Shown here: positions 41,052-50,888 of the stretch, piece by piece | How the letters are laid out: each line of letters begins with the position of its first letter | Numbering within the stretch: the stretch's first letter is position 1 | DNA from: Asparagopsis taxiformis | Taxonomy: Eukaryota; Rhodophyta; Florideophyceae; Bonnemaisoniales; Bonnemaisoniaceae | Assembly (NCBI GenBank): GCA_030407315.1 | Contig: JALQPE010002721.1 | Coordinates: 1-64,000 of the forward strand | Length of the DNA: 64,000 nucleotides | Direction of reading: 5' to 3' | Made by a program: the position numbers and the translations under genes | Notes under the pieces: generated by a model | Database searches by the model: none | Seen by the model: only the letters and a program-made list of their open reading frames with translations | What the model was told of the DNA's origin: nothing

Positions 41052-42320
41052 ATGTCGCGTTTTTCGACTCATTGCATCACATTCGTTTCCAATCCTGTTT
41101 TCGTCAAACACCGCCGTCTTTTCAACTCATCGCCTCCTAAACGAGCTCGATTTTTCACTTTCTCCACAGCTCGTCTCCAACAGCTTCCCAAACCTCAGAC
41201 CAAATTACCTCCCCTCAACCAACTATTTCCCCAGCATTCATCCGTGTCCCCTGTAACAGAACAACAACCCAAAAATGCAACCTCCTTCCTTACCTACATA
41301 TGGCCTCGATTAATGCTGCTCGGTGTAGCAGCAATTTGGGGCACCAACTTTCCAACTGTCAAATTGTTGCAATCTGGTCCACACGCAATTCCCATATCGA
41401 CTGCCGCAATGTTACGCTTCTCGATTGCTGCACTATCACTAGCACCGTTTGCTGTGAATGAATCCCGCGCCTACTTGCAAAAAGCGATTCGACTTCCTGC
41501 AGATTTCATCAACAGAGCTTTAATCGTCGGCCTTGTCCTATCTGCTGGCTACTCAACACAGAGCATCTCCCTATTAACGACTGACGCCAACAAAACAGCT
41601 TTCATATGTTCACTTGCTGTTGTCATCGTGCCACTTCTCCAGCGAATTCCAATCTTTCCCAAAGCACCACAACGTGCACCAGCTATTGTTACATGGGGCG
41701 CTCCTCTTCTTGCAGTTTCCGGCGTTGCAATGCTCGAACTTGGAGCCGATGCAACAGTTACTTCCGGAGACTTATGGGCCCTCCTTCAGGCAATATCATT
41801 CGGTACCGGCTTTCTTCTGAATGAACGTCTTGTAGCTTTGTACCCCGATCTTGCGCTGTCGTCATCCTGTTTGCAACTATCTGTTGTCGCTTTTCTGTCT
41901 CTCGCATGCGCCAGTGCCGATGCCAGTTTGATACAACATGCGTTCGCGTTCCCAGATCTGTCCTGTATGCATGCCCTAACTATTCCAGCCGTTTTGTATG
42001 CGGGTGTCGTGACAACTGCTTTGACCGTCTGGCTATCTAACGAGGCGTTGAGAAAAGTCTCTGCTTCAGAACTGGCTGTGTTGCTATCAACAGAGCCTAT
42101 CTGGGCTGCTGCGTTTTCTGCAATGCTACTCGGTGAACATATGGGATCGCAAGCTGTGCTCGGAGGGAGTTTTATCCTCGCCGCCTGTCTACTGAATCAG
42201 GCCAAAAATGTGCAGATCGATGCCGATATCATTCTAAAAAAGACGAGGGGAATATTACCGCCCGCTGGAGCACTTGTCGCAATGCTAAACATGTTTGTTA
42301 CTGGCAAGCCGGATCTATAA
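41052..42320 (+). CDS. DMT-superfamily (EamA) transporter, probably plastid
   Basis: The 422-residue product starts with about 75 residues rich in Ser, Arg, Lys and Pro and lacking acidic residues, as in a transit peptide. About ten hydrophobic segments follow in two EamA repeats. The first repeat opens with 'MLLGVAAIWGTNFPTVKLL' and the second with 'DLWALLQAISFGTGFLLNE'. The second repeat ends in 'LSTEPIWAAAFSAMLLGE', the EamA signature. Proteins of this family export metabolites or exchange sugar phosphates and nucleotides. The substrate cannot be assigned. The gene is convergent with the next one, with about 50 bp between stops. Confidence 0.88.
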   Translation: MSRFSTHCITFVSNPVFVKHRRLFNSSPPKRARFFTFSTARLQQLPKPQTKLPPLNQLFPQHSSVSPVTEQQPKNATSFLTYIWPRLMLLGVAAIWGTNFPTVKLLQSGPHAIPISTAAMLRFSIAALSLAPFAVNESRAYLQKAIRLPADFINRALIVGLVLSAGYSTQSISLLTTDANKTAFICSLAVVIVPLLQRIPIFPKAPQRAPAIVTWGAPLLAVSGVAMLELGADATVTSGDLWALLQAISFGTGFLLNERLVALYPDLALSSSCLQLSVVAFLSLACASADASLIQHAFAFPDLSCMHALTIPAVLYAGVVTTALTVWLSNEALRKVSASELAVLLSTEPIWAAAFSAMLLGEHMGSQAVLGGSFILAACLLNQAKNVQIDADIILKKTRGILPPAGALVAMLNMFVTGKPDL

Positions 42321-42371
42321 ACGGAAAGATCAAGTAGATAGATAGATAATTGATGGATGTTCACTGGTCTA

Positions 42372-43274
42372 TTATGAAGCTTCATCGTCATGCGACCAAA
42401 GAATAGGCGCTTGGTTGGCACGCGTCCATATATACCATGCAAGGCCAAAGAATGGAACGAATGTTGCAGCTTGTACAGATGGATGCTGTGTAGTTTGCTT
42501 CCATATTCTGCGTGCTGCATCGGTGCGGACGAGCCATGCTTGGAAGACGGAAAATACAAGCATGTCGACGGCGAATGAATGGGCTAGAATGTCGCTATCA
42601 AGAATTGAGAGAAAGCTGGTGAGTCGCACGGAAAATGGGCCATAAGATGGGCGTGCGAGTAGTGCCCAAGGTATTGATGTGAGTGCCATGGAGAGAGAAA
42701 TTAATGGGAGAGCACGAGATTCTGCAAATGTGAGTAGACGAGATTTCAGAGATATTGGTATAGACTGTAAAGATGTTGTGTTGGGTGTATGGAGAGAGAT
42801 GTATGGAAGGTAGAGAATGTTTGTGAGAAAAGCTGCACCGATTAGAAAGGGTGCTGCAGGGATTTTCGAGCGATTGGGAACATCCTCAGAGACGAATGCA
42901 AGAAGCAGAAGGGACCATGCGACTACAACATTGAAAATAGCTTCGAGCATTGGATGCAAGTCGGGCGCAACGGACGGAAGAACGAGAGGGACGATGTAGA
43001 TGAAGTTTAGCGAAAGCTTGGCAGCTTCGATGAGCGAAATGATGGGGGTGAGGGAGCCAGTCGGTTGGGCGATGAACAGATGGGTCATGTAGACAATGTA
43101 GGCAGTAGTTGGGATTAGATTGCGAAGTGGCGGGCGTGAGGTTTGTATAGCGGTCGGCGTAATACGAAGACGGATGGTTGGTTTGGAATGATGTCGAAGA
43201 CACGTTGATCGACGAAAGGATGATTGCAGCTGCAAATTTGCTGAGTGGATCGGAATGAAGGCACAACGCGGCAT
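42372..43274 (-). CDS. Plastid-type multi-pass membrane protein, function unknown
   Basis: The 300-residue product has an N-terminal region rich in Ser, Arg and His (to about residue 50), compatible with a transit peptide. About six to seven hydrophobic segments follow, for example 'ISLIEAAKLSLNFIYIVPLVLP' region (80-105), 120-150 and 'SFAVDMLVFSVFQAWLV' (~240-256). It resembles the general pattern of plastid envelope or thylakoid proteins conserved with cyanobacteria, but I cannot name the family. It is divergent from HCF136 (about 400 bp between starts), which may mean a shared promoter region. Confidence 0.65.
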   Translation of the reverse strand: MPRCAFIPIHSANLQLQSSFRRSTCLRHHSKPTIRLRITPTAIQTSRPPLRNLIPTTAYIVYMTHLFIAQPTGSLTPIISLIEAAKLSLNFIYIVPLVLPSVAPDLHPMLEAIFNVVVAWSLLLLAFVSEDVPNRSKIPAAPFLIGAAFLTNILYLPYISLHTPNTTSLQSIPISLKSRLLTFAESRALPLISLSMALTSIPWALLARPSYGPFSVRLTSFLSILDSDILAHSFAVDMLVFSVFQAWLVRTDAARRIWKQTTQHPSVQAATFVPFFGLAWYIWTRANQAPILWSHDDEAS

Positions 43275-43679
43275 CTTGATGGTGGATTAGCCAACGAAGA
43301 TAGTATCCACGCGTGCTGATGCGGGACGTAGGTAGGTAGGATTGAACTGGCCGTACGACACTCAAGGGTTGATGCGTTCTGGGGTGGTGCCAATGAAGAA
43401 TGAATAAAGCGATGAAAAAGGAAATATGTTTGAATACAGACCGCATCTGGAGCATTGATTGGCTGCAGCTGCGAAAGCAACGACCACAAACGAGAAGCAA
43501 TTGATCTGGATCCCGAGCAGATCGCGATCCGATGCATAGAGGAGCACGAGATCGATCTGCATTGTTCATAGCCACAATTGCTTCACATAACGCCAATAAA
43601 ATAAATGTGCTATTCCATCAGCTCATCACAACACGACTCGTTATCTATTTGTCAATCTCGCTCTCGCCCACCCGAAACT

Positions 43680-44918
43680 ATGTCCACGCCAGCGTTCGCC
43701 TCATCGGCAGCTCTGTCTACGACGAGCTTCCGCCAGGCGCCCATATGTCGGGTCGCGACGCGCCGCGCGCGCAAAACCCTTACCATGACCGCCAATCTCG
43801 ACGAATCGATGTCCATTCCACGCCGAACCTTTCTCTCCGCCAGTGCGATGGCTGCCTTATCGGCCGCAATCGCCTCGTCACCAAACCCTGTCAACGCGGA
43901 GCGCATCCTAGCCCCACCTGCATGGCAACAGGTTGAGGTGGATTCACAGGTAACGATCTTCGATGTCGATTTCTCGCCCGTCGATCCCAATCACGGCTTT
44001 CTCGTCGGTTCGCGCGGAACGGTCGCCGAAACATTCGACCGTGGTGTAACATGGTCGCCCCGCTCATTTGCCCGTCTCGACGCCGACGAAGAGCTCAATT
44101 ATCGCTTCGAAGTGGTCACGTTTCGCGGCTCCGAGGGCTGGGTGATTGGTAAGCCCTCTTTGTTATTGCACACTGCAGATTCTGGTAAGACATGGGAACG
44201 TGTACCCTTGTCACCAAAGCTTCCTGGAGAGCCGGTGTCTATCACGGCGCTCGGTCCGCAACGTGCGGAGATGACAACGAATGCTGGCGCGGTGTACGTT
44301 ACGGAGAATGCGGGGAGGAATTGGAAGGCGCAGGTGCGTGAGACGATTGACGCGACGCTGAATCGAACGATTTCGTCTGGTGTATCGGGTGCGTCGTATT
44401 TCACCGGGTCGATTATATCTGTTCTGCGTGATGGCTATGGTGCGTATCTTGCGATTTCATCAAGAGGAAACTTTTTCCTGACGTGGAAGCCGGGGCAGGA
44501 TTTCTGGATTCCGCATGCAAGAGATTCGTCGCGTCGAATTCAAGCAATGGGCTTTGTGAACAATAACGTAAATGATGGGGTGTGGATGGCGACACGTGGT
44601 GGAGGATTAGCTTTTACGGATAGTAATCCAGATCTGGAGTCGACAGAATTGCTCAAGTTTAATAAGAGAGATATTCGGGCTGGTGGATATGGAATTCTGG
44701 ACGTGGCATTCCGACCGGGTACTCCTGAAGTTTGGGCAGCCATTGGGGGCGGGTCATTGTACCGCTCGATGGACGGTGGGAAGACGTGGCAGAGAGATAA
44801 CCAAGTTGGTAAGGTCGGAGCCAACATTTACAAGATCAAGTTCTTCGACAAGGATACTGCTTTTGCATTAGGCTCGAGCGGATTGGTGCTTCGATACGAC
44901 GCTCGTAACACAGCGTAG
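43680..44918 (+). CDS. HCF136: Photosystem II stability/assembly factor HCF136 (Ycf48)
   Basis: I choose ATG 43680; the frame extends upstream without an ATG that would fit better. The 412-residue product has a Ser/Thr/Arg-rich plastid transit region, then a second leader with twin arginines and a hydrophobic core ('IPRRTFLSASAMAALSAAI', ~40-60) ending in 'VNAE', for thylakoid lumen import by the Tat route. The mature part is a seven-bladed propeller with repeated 'GKTW'/'GRNW'-type motifs, as in Ycf48. It binds the early D1 precursor and is needed to assemble the photosystem II reaction centre. Confidence 0.93.
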   Translation: MSTPAFASSAALSTTSFRQAPICRVATRRARKTLTMTANLDESMSIPRRTFLSASAMAALSAAIASSPNPVNAERILAPPAWQQVEVDSQVTIFDVDFSPVDPNHGFLVGSRGTVAETFDRGVTWSPRSFARLDADEELNYRFEVVTFRGSEGWVIGKPSLLLHTADSGKTWERVPLSPKLPGEPVSITALGPQRAEMTTNAGAVYVTENAGRNWKAQVRETIDATLNRTISSGVSGASYFTGSIISVLRDGYGAYLAISSRGNFFLTWKPGQDFWIPHARDSSRRIQAMGFVNNNVNDGVWMATRGGGLAFTDSNPDLESTELLKFNKRDIRAGGYGILDVAFRPGTPEVWAAIGGGSLYRSMDGGKTWQRDNQVGKVGANIYKIKFFDKDTAFALGSSGLVLRYDARNTA

Positions 44919-44987
44919 ATGTTGACATGGTAGTGGAGAGGCTAGTTTAAGCAAATGATATTTGAGCAAAATTGAGAGCGAATTGAG

Positions 44988-45431
44988 TCACTTGCTTGGT
45001 TTAGAAGGTGGATTGGGTGCGGGAGCAGCTGGTTTTGCGGTGGTTGGTGGTGAATCTGTGACACCAGTAGTGACCGAGTCGGCAAAGTAGGGTGGTTTTC
45101 GGAGCATGACACCGTATTCGCGCAGTGCTCTTTCGAGGTCGTCTACGGTGAGGGTGACTTTGGGGTCCTTTGCGGCGGCGCTACTCTTGCGCGAACTGGC
45201 GGTTGCGTTTTGACGCAATCTGGAATGTGATATGGCGTCGTTGGCAATGTCTGCGAGGAACTTTTGTGCGGCGAGAGAGATGAGTCGTTGAATGCGCACG
45301 TCATCTGTTGTGAAGCCGGAACGGGACAAATAGTAGCGCACGAGTTGGTCTGGAATTGCGGGCTTGTAATCTGTTAAACTAGCGAGGAATTTTTCTAGTT
45401 CGTCGCGGTCTAGCGACTGGGAGCGGTCCAT
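44988..45431 (-). CDS. TAF10: Transcription initiation factor TFIID subunit 10 (TAF10)
   Basis: With ATG 45431 the product is 147 residues, a usual TAF10 length. The histone-fold core is clear: 'FLASLTDYKPAIPDQLVRYY' , 'GFTTDDVRIQRLISLAAQKF', 'DIANDA', then 'VTLTVDDLERALREYGV' and 'RKPPYFAD'. It is a shared subunit of TFIID and SAGA. The frame is open further upstream but only from a TTG codon. The Pro/Ala-rich tail has no known role. The gene is convergent with HCF136, with about 70 bp between stops. Confidence 0.93.
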   Translation of the reverse strand: MDRSQSLDRDELEKFLASLTDYKPAIPDQLVRYYLSRSGFTTDDVRIQRLISLAAQKFLADIANDAISHSRLRQNATASSRKSSAAAKDPKVTLTVDDLERALREYGVMLRKPPYFADSVTTGVTDSPPTTAKPAAPAPNPPSKPSK

Positions 45432-45892
45432 AGCGTGCGCTGCGCTGGATCGTTGGGCGGAAGAGATAATTTTCACCAACGAGATGGTGGGAGACGAAAT
45501 GGCTGTCAAGGTGAAATTATTGAAAAGTTTTCAAAAGTGAATTAGTTTTAGTTTTTAGAGATTTGACGTCATCTATATACCAACTGCTTTCCCGCCGCTG
45601 ATTAGCAAAGTAGAAATTGAGATGTGGAAAACGATGTTTGTAGAAATGATGAAGATCTGTAGCCGTGGAGAATGAAGGGAAGCAGAGCTGCAGAGCAGAG
45701 CAGCTGTGTGCCGCCGCCAGTGCAATTGAAGAGACGTCTGTCGCGCACGCGTGTAGCAGCGTAGCGACACGTGGCCCATGCACAACGTGGCCCAGTGTGT
45801 CAATTTCTGCGCAGGAATGATCATGATCCGGCGCGTGCGTAGAATCCATTCACTCTCTTGACACTTGTTGCTGTCGTTGTTGTTGCACTACT
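45432..45892. other. Divergent promoter region between TAF10 and the BAR gene
   Basis: About 540 bp separates the two starts. Apart from the TATA-like motif of the BAR gene, I see no feature. Confidence 0.45.
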
Positions 45893-45899
45893 TATAAAA
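45893..45899 (+). promoter_or_regulatory. TATA-like motif (TATAAAA) of the BAR gene
   Basis: TATAAAA 79-85 nt upstream of ATG 45978. Confidence 0.5.
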
Positions 45900-45977
45900 A
45901 TTCCCCACGGCTCGCACCGCACATTTGCCTCGCAGGCCGTCGCGTCGTCGTCTATTCGTTCCCAATCCGCACTCATC

Positions 45978-47198
45978 ATGCCAGTTACCTCCACCGCCCT
46001 TTACGAAAAGGCAAAGCAGCGTATGCTCAATAGACTCGGTAAGAAAACGTCCCTCACTCGAAATCAGCGCGTAGACTTTATTACACCGCGTCTAGAACAG
46101 ATTTCCCAAACTCGTCGTCGCATTGCAACCCTCATAGATACCTTTCGCACAAACTATCGCAAGACTCTATGGGCCGGTACAGAGCTTTCCGTTCAACTCA
46201 TGGCCATCTGGAGTAGTGAAATGGGCTCCCGTACCTACAATCAAGATGCCAATGTCTATCTTATTCACAAGAATGACCATGAAAAATCTATCGTCCAAGA
46301 TGCTTCCGATGCACTCCGTTCTGTTATGGAGGATGTGGAGAAACTCAGTGTTCGTTTCGACAAGTATCTTAGAAAGGAAGCTTCCGCTCCGTTTGGAAAG
46401 AATTCCCCCGATGAAGCACAGCTCCTCGCTCGTCTCACACAGGCTAAATCCAACTATAAGGCCGTCCGCACCCGCTATTCTGATGCCACGATCAACTTCA
46501 AAAATGGTTCTGCCTCTGCTGTAAGTGATTCCCCCATCTTTTCCAACCTCCAATTCATCCCCTCCTAACCTTTATTTCAAATCGTACAGCAAGAGCTCGA
46601 TACTACGCGTACCGAATTCGAGGCTGCAACACGCGATTTGTCAGCCATAATGAATGAATACGAGCTCAACTGGTCCACAGCCATATGCGAAGGTCTTTCC
46701 ACGTTTTTCAAAATGCAACAAGACTATATGGACCAGATGGCATACACCCTCAGCGAATTGGAGACGTGGACAGCAGAGATGAGTTTGGACCATGAGCAAA
46801 TGCGAACCAACGTGGAAAACCAACGAACGATGAAACAACTTTCCAGCAACCTCGCAATTCGAAACAATCGCAGGATTGAGAAGACTGCTTCCGCACCCAT
46901 CATCTCAAATATTAGCTCACACGATAACATTAATATTGACGGCAACGATGCCCCTCAACATATTTCGACGGTGTCAGTAGCAGATTCGGGCAGTATTTCC
47001 GACTCCAATACCGGTGACAGCGATAATTGCGCAGACGTTTCAACACCACCGCAACGGCTGAAAGCGTTTGCATCTTCAAACGGCCCTCTTGTACACAAGG
47101 AACATATTGCAAAGCAACAGCAACAAATCATGCGTAACAGTTCTTCTCTGAGAAGTTTGGTGCGAATTGAAACCGTGGTGATAGAACCGGGCGCTTAA
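45978..47198 (+). CDS. BAR-domain protein, one 69-nt intron (46521-46589)
   Basis: The coding sequence is 45978-46520 joined to 46590-47198, giving 383 residues. The intron has GTAAGT at its start, a branch-like CTAAC near 46564-46569 and ACAG at its end. It is in phase 0, so 'SASA' joins 'QELDTTRTEF'. Residues 1-270 form the long helices of a BAR domain, with 'RMLNRLGKKTSLTR' near the start and the third helix 'ICEGLSTFFKMQQDYMDQM'. Such dimers bend and sense membranes in endocytosis or sorting. The C-terminal ~110 residues are Ser/Asn-rich and probably disordered. Without the intron the first frame would end 16 codons after the splice site. Confidence 0.85.
46521..46589 (+). other. Spliceosomal intron of the BAR gene
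   Basis: 69 nt, GTAAGT...CTAAC...ACAG, phase 0. Removing it gives one continuous BAR-domain frame. Confidence 0.85.
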
Positions 47199-47553
47199 GA
47201 CGAATGAAAACGAATATGGCTCAAGTTGAAGCAAATGCTGAGAAATTCCGCTCTAGGTGGCGCCATCGTACTGTGCTGACGCGTAACCAAATGTACATTT
47301 TCCAATTTGTGATGAAACCTTCCTGCCTTCAACTGTTTCCGTATCCACCTTCTCTTACATGTTCATGGGCATGTTCCCTCATCCTATGGTTGTGAGTCAA
47401 GAAATGTTCTTGTTCATCTGCTGTGTCACTCACAAAATTTGAGCTCGAGTACATTTCAGCCTGCAAGGAAATCCATTCAAGCAGATCTTGAAACGTCAGC
47501 ATGAGTTCGACTATATTTCATGATGCTCCGCCCTCCTCATCATTGCCCTTCAT
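47199..47553. other. Intergenic; no gene recognised
   Basis: No supported feature between the BAR and bZIP genes. Confidence 0.45.
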
Positions 47554-48504
47554 ATGCAGCTACCCAAGTCATTAGTTACTAGCTTTATCTATTCTTTACA
47601 AACATCAAACACTATCCAACAGAAACAAAGCGTGCAGCAACCATTATCCATGTATCGCTCCATGAACAATCAACTCCCAAAAGAAAGAGCGCTCGCCGAT
47701 CTCGAACGAGCCATCAGCGCTACTGTGGGAGCAACGGATGATGACATCGTACGATTCAATCTTCGGGCATTGACCACCAAAAGCGTTACGACGTACTCTA
47801 GCGAATCGCCAGAATGTGTTGCTTTGAACAAAGCTCTAGGACTACAGAAAGTATGCCCGCCGCTCAATTACAACGAGTTCATCCATGGCCAAGCAACAAG
47901 TACCACAGGAAGAGGCCAGGCAGATGATTGGGTTTCGAGCAGTACATCTCCTTGCAGCAAATCAGGTGAAGCTGAAAACACAGCTCAAGTGGTATCTACA
48001 GCGAATAAATGCCATCCGACAATAACACCATATGAAGGGCTATCGTATTCAGAAAGAAAGGTGTCAACAGTACAATCTCGGAGCGATGAAGGATCTGGTA
48101 TGCGGAAAACTACTGGACCACTTTCTGATAATGTTAGAGAAATGTCGCCGCTCTGTTACGCGTCATACAGAAAAGCTTGTGCGGAAAGACGACTTCTTCT
48201 TCGCAACAAAAGAACTGAGATACGTCGCCGAAACGCAGAGATGGATGTGCAAAGGAGGTTTAGTTATCAAGGACCGGAACCTGTTCCGACTCGAGAAATC
48301 CGAGCACGGAGGAACAGAGAATCAGCCATCAAGTCGAGAATCAAAGCAAAGGCGAGAGATGCGGAGGAAAAAACGCTTTTGGCTCAGTTGAAGTCAGATA
48401 ATTCGCAGCTTCGAAACGCAATTGATGCACAAGCTGCTCGATTGGAACAACAGAGTCTAGAAATTCAGCAATTGCGTGCTATTCTTCACAGAAGCAGGAT
48501 ATAA
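47554..48504 (+). CDS. bZIP transcription factor
   Basis: The 316-residue product has its bZIP at the C-terminus. The basic region 'RARRNRESAIKSR' (residues ~250-262) carries the N-x7-R pattern that contacts DNA, and a zipper of Leu/Ile heptads runs from there to the end ('LLAQL', 'LRNAI', 'IQQLRAIL'). The first 230 residues are Ser/Thr-rich and probably form the regulatory part. ATG 47554 is the first in frame; ATG 47650 ('MYRSMNNQ') is also plausible and would remove a Gln/Ser-rich leader. It is a nuclear DNA-binding regulator with unknown targets. Confidence 0.9.
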   Translation: MQLPKSLVTSFIYSLQTSNTIQQKQSVQQPLSMYRSMNNQLPKERALADLERAISATVGATDDDIVRFNLRALTTKSVTTYSSESPECVALNKALGLQKVCPPLNYNEFIHGQATSTTGRGQADDWVSSSTSPCSKSGEAENTAQVVSTANKCHPTITPYEGLSYSERKVSTVQSRSDEGSGMRKTTGPLSDNVREMSPLCYASYRKACAERRLLLRNKRTEIRRRNAEMDVQRRFSYQGPEPVPTREIRARRNRESAIKSRIKAKARDAEEKTLLAQLKSDNSQLRNAIDAQAARLEQQSLEIQQLRAILHRSRI

Positions 48505-48545
48505 CTTTGCATTAACATTAACTAGAAAGCAGGCAAGATAAAGCA

Positions 48546-49388
48546 TCAAGTCCAACAGTCTGTTTGAACAATCAATCTCGGATGCAAGTCTGTATCCTCG
48601 CGCAATGGAGAGCGATGAACGGCAGCGTTTTCAAAAAATTCTCTATCTGCACCGGCTCCAAACATCAGAACAGCATCACCAGTATCTACGTGAAACGTCT
48701 GCACATCGCTGTTGTCACAAGACTTTCCATCCTCGCGAAGAAACTGCGGAGCAGGCGCCAATGCCATAGCGGTCCCCACACCGTAGATAGTACATATACC
48801 GCGTAGCAAAACCCTGTCCACATGCCATTTTGGACATGGTGTTCCATACACCAGCGCTACGCGACCGTGAAGTTGTGTAGCGCCCGTCGTAGCGGCATGC
48901 TGAACAGCGAGACGTAGCAGAGAATCGAGGATGGATGGTGGAATCAATTTGTATCGAAGTGAGGTGCGTGCAACATTGTTGCGAATATAGATTGGGATTT
49001 GACGTAGGTCGACCTGACGGTGCAGGAGTGGAGAGCGAGGATGGGTTAGGAGGTGACGTAAAGGCGCGGTTAAGGGCTTGGCGTGTTTGGGGAGGATAAT
49101 GTGCGTGCGTGGAGTAGTCATGTTTGAAGTTGACCGATTCGAAGGGGGGTTCACGGCGAGAATTGGTACGTAGCAAAAGTCTCGGCAGTGAACAGGACTG
49201 GTCATCTTGACGAACGTGGGTGGTGCCCCCTGCTTGCGAGGAGGCGGACACAGCCGTTGGCGGAATAATGAGTAAACAGAAGATTCCAAATTTTCTATTG
49301 GCAGACAGTTTGTCCAATGTTTTGCACGTGTATGGCGCGTAGTTGTTGGACTTACCCTTTCTATTTGCATCATGTCACGAGATCTCAT
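48546..49388 (-). CDS. DUF1826 family protein
   Basis: Up to 280 residues from ATG 49388; later in-frame ATGs (49205, 49121) are equally possible. The conserved block is 'CPKWHVDRVLLRGICTIYG' followed by 'GVGTA' and, near the C-terminus, 'AVHRSP' (~254-259). This is the DUF1826 pattern: a His-x-Asp and a distal His-Arg. That arrangement recalls metal-dependent cupin-like enzymes, but no activity is established as far as I know. The gene is convergent with the bZIP gene (about 40 bp between stops). Confidence 0.75.
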   Translation of the reverse strand: MRSRDMMQIERVSPTTTRHTRAKHWTNCLPIENLESSVYSLFRQRLCPPPRKQGAPPTFVKMTSPVHCRDFCYVPILAVNPPSNRSTSNMTTPRTHIILPKHAKPLTAPLRHLLTHPRSPLLHRQVDLRQIPIYIRNNVARTSLRYKLIPPSILDSLLRLAVQHAATTGATQLHGRVALVYGTPCPKWHVDRVLLRGICTIYGVGTAMALAPAPQFLREDGKSCDNSDVQTFHVDTGDAVLMFGAGADREFFENAAVHRSPLREDTDLHPRLIVQTDCWT

Positions 49389-49546
49389 TCAATTGTCGAC
49401 TCGCGGAACACGTTCATGTGGACCATAATTGTCCACCCGATTCTATTCTACGAATTTGGCGGGCATAGCTCAGTCCTCGAGAGTTTTTCCGATGAACAAA
49501 CTGCCCCCAAAGAGTATAAAATATAATTAGAGTAGAAGCAAAGCGA

Positions 49547-50032
49547 TTACAGTTTTTCAATGGTCCTCTTCTTCATTCGCCTGTCAAGGAGAGCCATTGC
49601 TACGGCGGAAAAAAGTAGACCAACTGGTATGCCTGCAACACCAAGTTCCTTCACGCCTCTTGAGACGCCCCTGATGTAATTGTCGATTTGGGCTGATTTC
49701 TCTGAACCAGTAATGCACCACTGGGCAAAGCTTTCACAGTTGTTGAACAGAAGATTATATCCAGATTGGTGCATACGACTCTGTGCTCGGTGCACAATTT
49801 CTTCCTGTGAAAACTTAATCTCCTCAGGTTCGTAGTGTACATCGTAGACGTCATTTGAGTTGGGTCCAATGAATTCTGACAGCTTTGAACGCAATATCAC
49901 GGCACGACCCTTGTTGAATTCATCTTGCGGGTCTGTAAAATGAATAACGTAGCCGTCAGGACAAAGAATACCATGGTGCCAGAATCCTACGATACCAAAT
50001 TGCAATCCTCTCCAGACGGCAATTTGAGACAT
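49547..50032 (-). CDS. LRAT-domain (NlpC/P60-like) protein, copy 1
   Basis: The 161-residue product has the LRAT/H-rev107 pattern: His in 'GFWHHGILCPDG' (~18-20), a second His in 'VIHFTD' (~31), and the nucleophilic Cys in 'NNCESFAQWCITG' (~99, with NCESF in place of the usual NCEHF). The C-terminus has a hydrophobic segment ('GIPVGLLFSAVAMALLD', ~135-152) followed by a basic tail, as in PLAAT phospholipases anchored to membranes. These enzymes transfer or hydrolyse acyl chains from phospholipids. It is a close paralogue of the next gene upstream, in the same orientation. Confidence 0.88.
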   Translation of the reverse strand: MSQIAVWRGLQFGIVGFWHHGILCPDGYVIHFTDPQDEFNKGRAVILRSKLSEFIGPNSNDVYDVHYEPEEIKFSQEEIVHRAQSRMHQSGYNLLFNNCESFAQWCITGSEKSAQIDNYIRGVSRGVKELGVAGIPVGLLFSAVAMALLDRRMKKRTIEKL

Positions 50033-50107
50033 GGTGCAGTTTAGTAGAGTTTGAGTTGTTTGCGGTCAAGAGTGGTAAGAAAGGCATCTTCAACGGACGT
50101 GAGCGTC

Positions 50108-50116
50108 TAATTTATG
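50108..50116 (-). promoter_or_regulatory. TATA-like motif of LRAT copy 1
   Basis: GCATAAATT on the minus strand, about 75-85 nt upstream of ATG 50032. Weaker than the others. Confidence 0.3.
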
Positions 50117-50299
50117 CTGCCACGCGACACCGATAAACAAAGCCAGATGGAGAGAGCTATTGTTACCTCCAGCAATGCCAAAACCAACCGACCGACACAG
50201 TTCATTGGGAAAAAATATTCTTTCTGAAAAAGTGACAACACCGTTTCCAAAGTGGACAGCTGCCTCATATCTTTACATTACGTTGGAAAACCTAAAGCT

Positions 50300-50809
50300 T
50301 CAAGTGGATGTTTCATAGTGCTCTCTTAAATTCGGCATCTTGCTCATGCGTCGTCCGCTACGATTACGATTGAAAGCACCAGTGATAAGCCCAACTAGCA
50401 AACCTGGGATACCATGGATCCGCGTAGCCTGCGAGATGCTCTCTGTATAATTTTCAATTTGCGCCGACACCGACGGGCCAGTAATGCACCATTGGGCAAA
50501 ACTCTCACAGTTGTTGAAGATGAGATTGTATCCACATTGGCCAATGCGACTTTCTGCTCGCTCGACGATTTCTTCTGTGGTAAACGCCATCTCTTCAGCT
50601 TCATAGTGCACTTGGTAGACATCTCTGTCATTAGCTCCGATGAACTGCGATAGTGATGTGCGTACAATCACTGCTTGGTCCTTGCTGAACTTTTCAGCTT
50701 GTTGCGGGTCGGTGAAATGGATGACGCTGCCGTCAGGACAGAGGATGCCGTGATGCCAAAAACCGACAAAGCTGTTTTCCATTCCTCTCCAGACAGCAAT
50801 TTGCGACAT
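50300..50809 (-). CDS. LRAT-domain (NlpC/P60-like) protein, copy 2
   Basis: I choose ATG 50809, since 'MSQIAVWRG' matches the start of copy 1, though a frame is open to 50848. The 169-residue product keeps 'GFWHHGILCPDG', 'VIHFTD' and 'NNCESFAQWCITG'. The C-terminus differs: a shorter hydrophobic stretch ('GIPGLLVGLITGAF') and an Arg-rich tail, so membrane anchoring may differ. It arose by tandem duplication with copy 1, about 270 bp away. Confidence 0.88.
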   Translation of the reverse strand: MSQIAVWRGMENSFVGFWHHGILCPDGSVIHFTDPQQAEKFSKDQAVIVRTSLSQFIGANDRDVYQVHYEAEEMAFTTEEIVERAESRIGQCGYNLIFNNCESFAQWCITGPSVSAQIENYTESISQATRIHGIPGLLVGLITGAFNRNRSGRRMSKMPNLREHYETST

Positions 50810-50880
50810 AATGATCGACCGAGTTGGCGTTGACGCTTGCATGCACAATGGTTTCCAGTCTTAGCACCCTTCAACAGCTG

Positions 50881-50888
50881 TATATAAA
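50881..50888 (-). promoter_or_regulatory. TATA-like motif of LRAT copy 2
   Basis: TATATAAA on the plus strand (TTTATATA on the coding strand), about 72-79 nt upstream of ATG 50809. Confidence 0.45.

Noticed and set aside
42886..43596. 236-codon minus-strand frame overlapping the plastid membrane protein start
   Set aside because: Different phase from the membrane protein, no hydrophobic pattern or motif; probably leader-region shadow.
45517..45849. 110-codon minus-strand frame upstream of TAF10
   Set aside because: Lies in the divergent promoter region and has no motif; its frame ends before TAF10.
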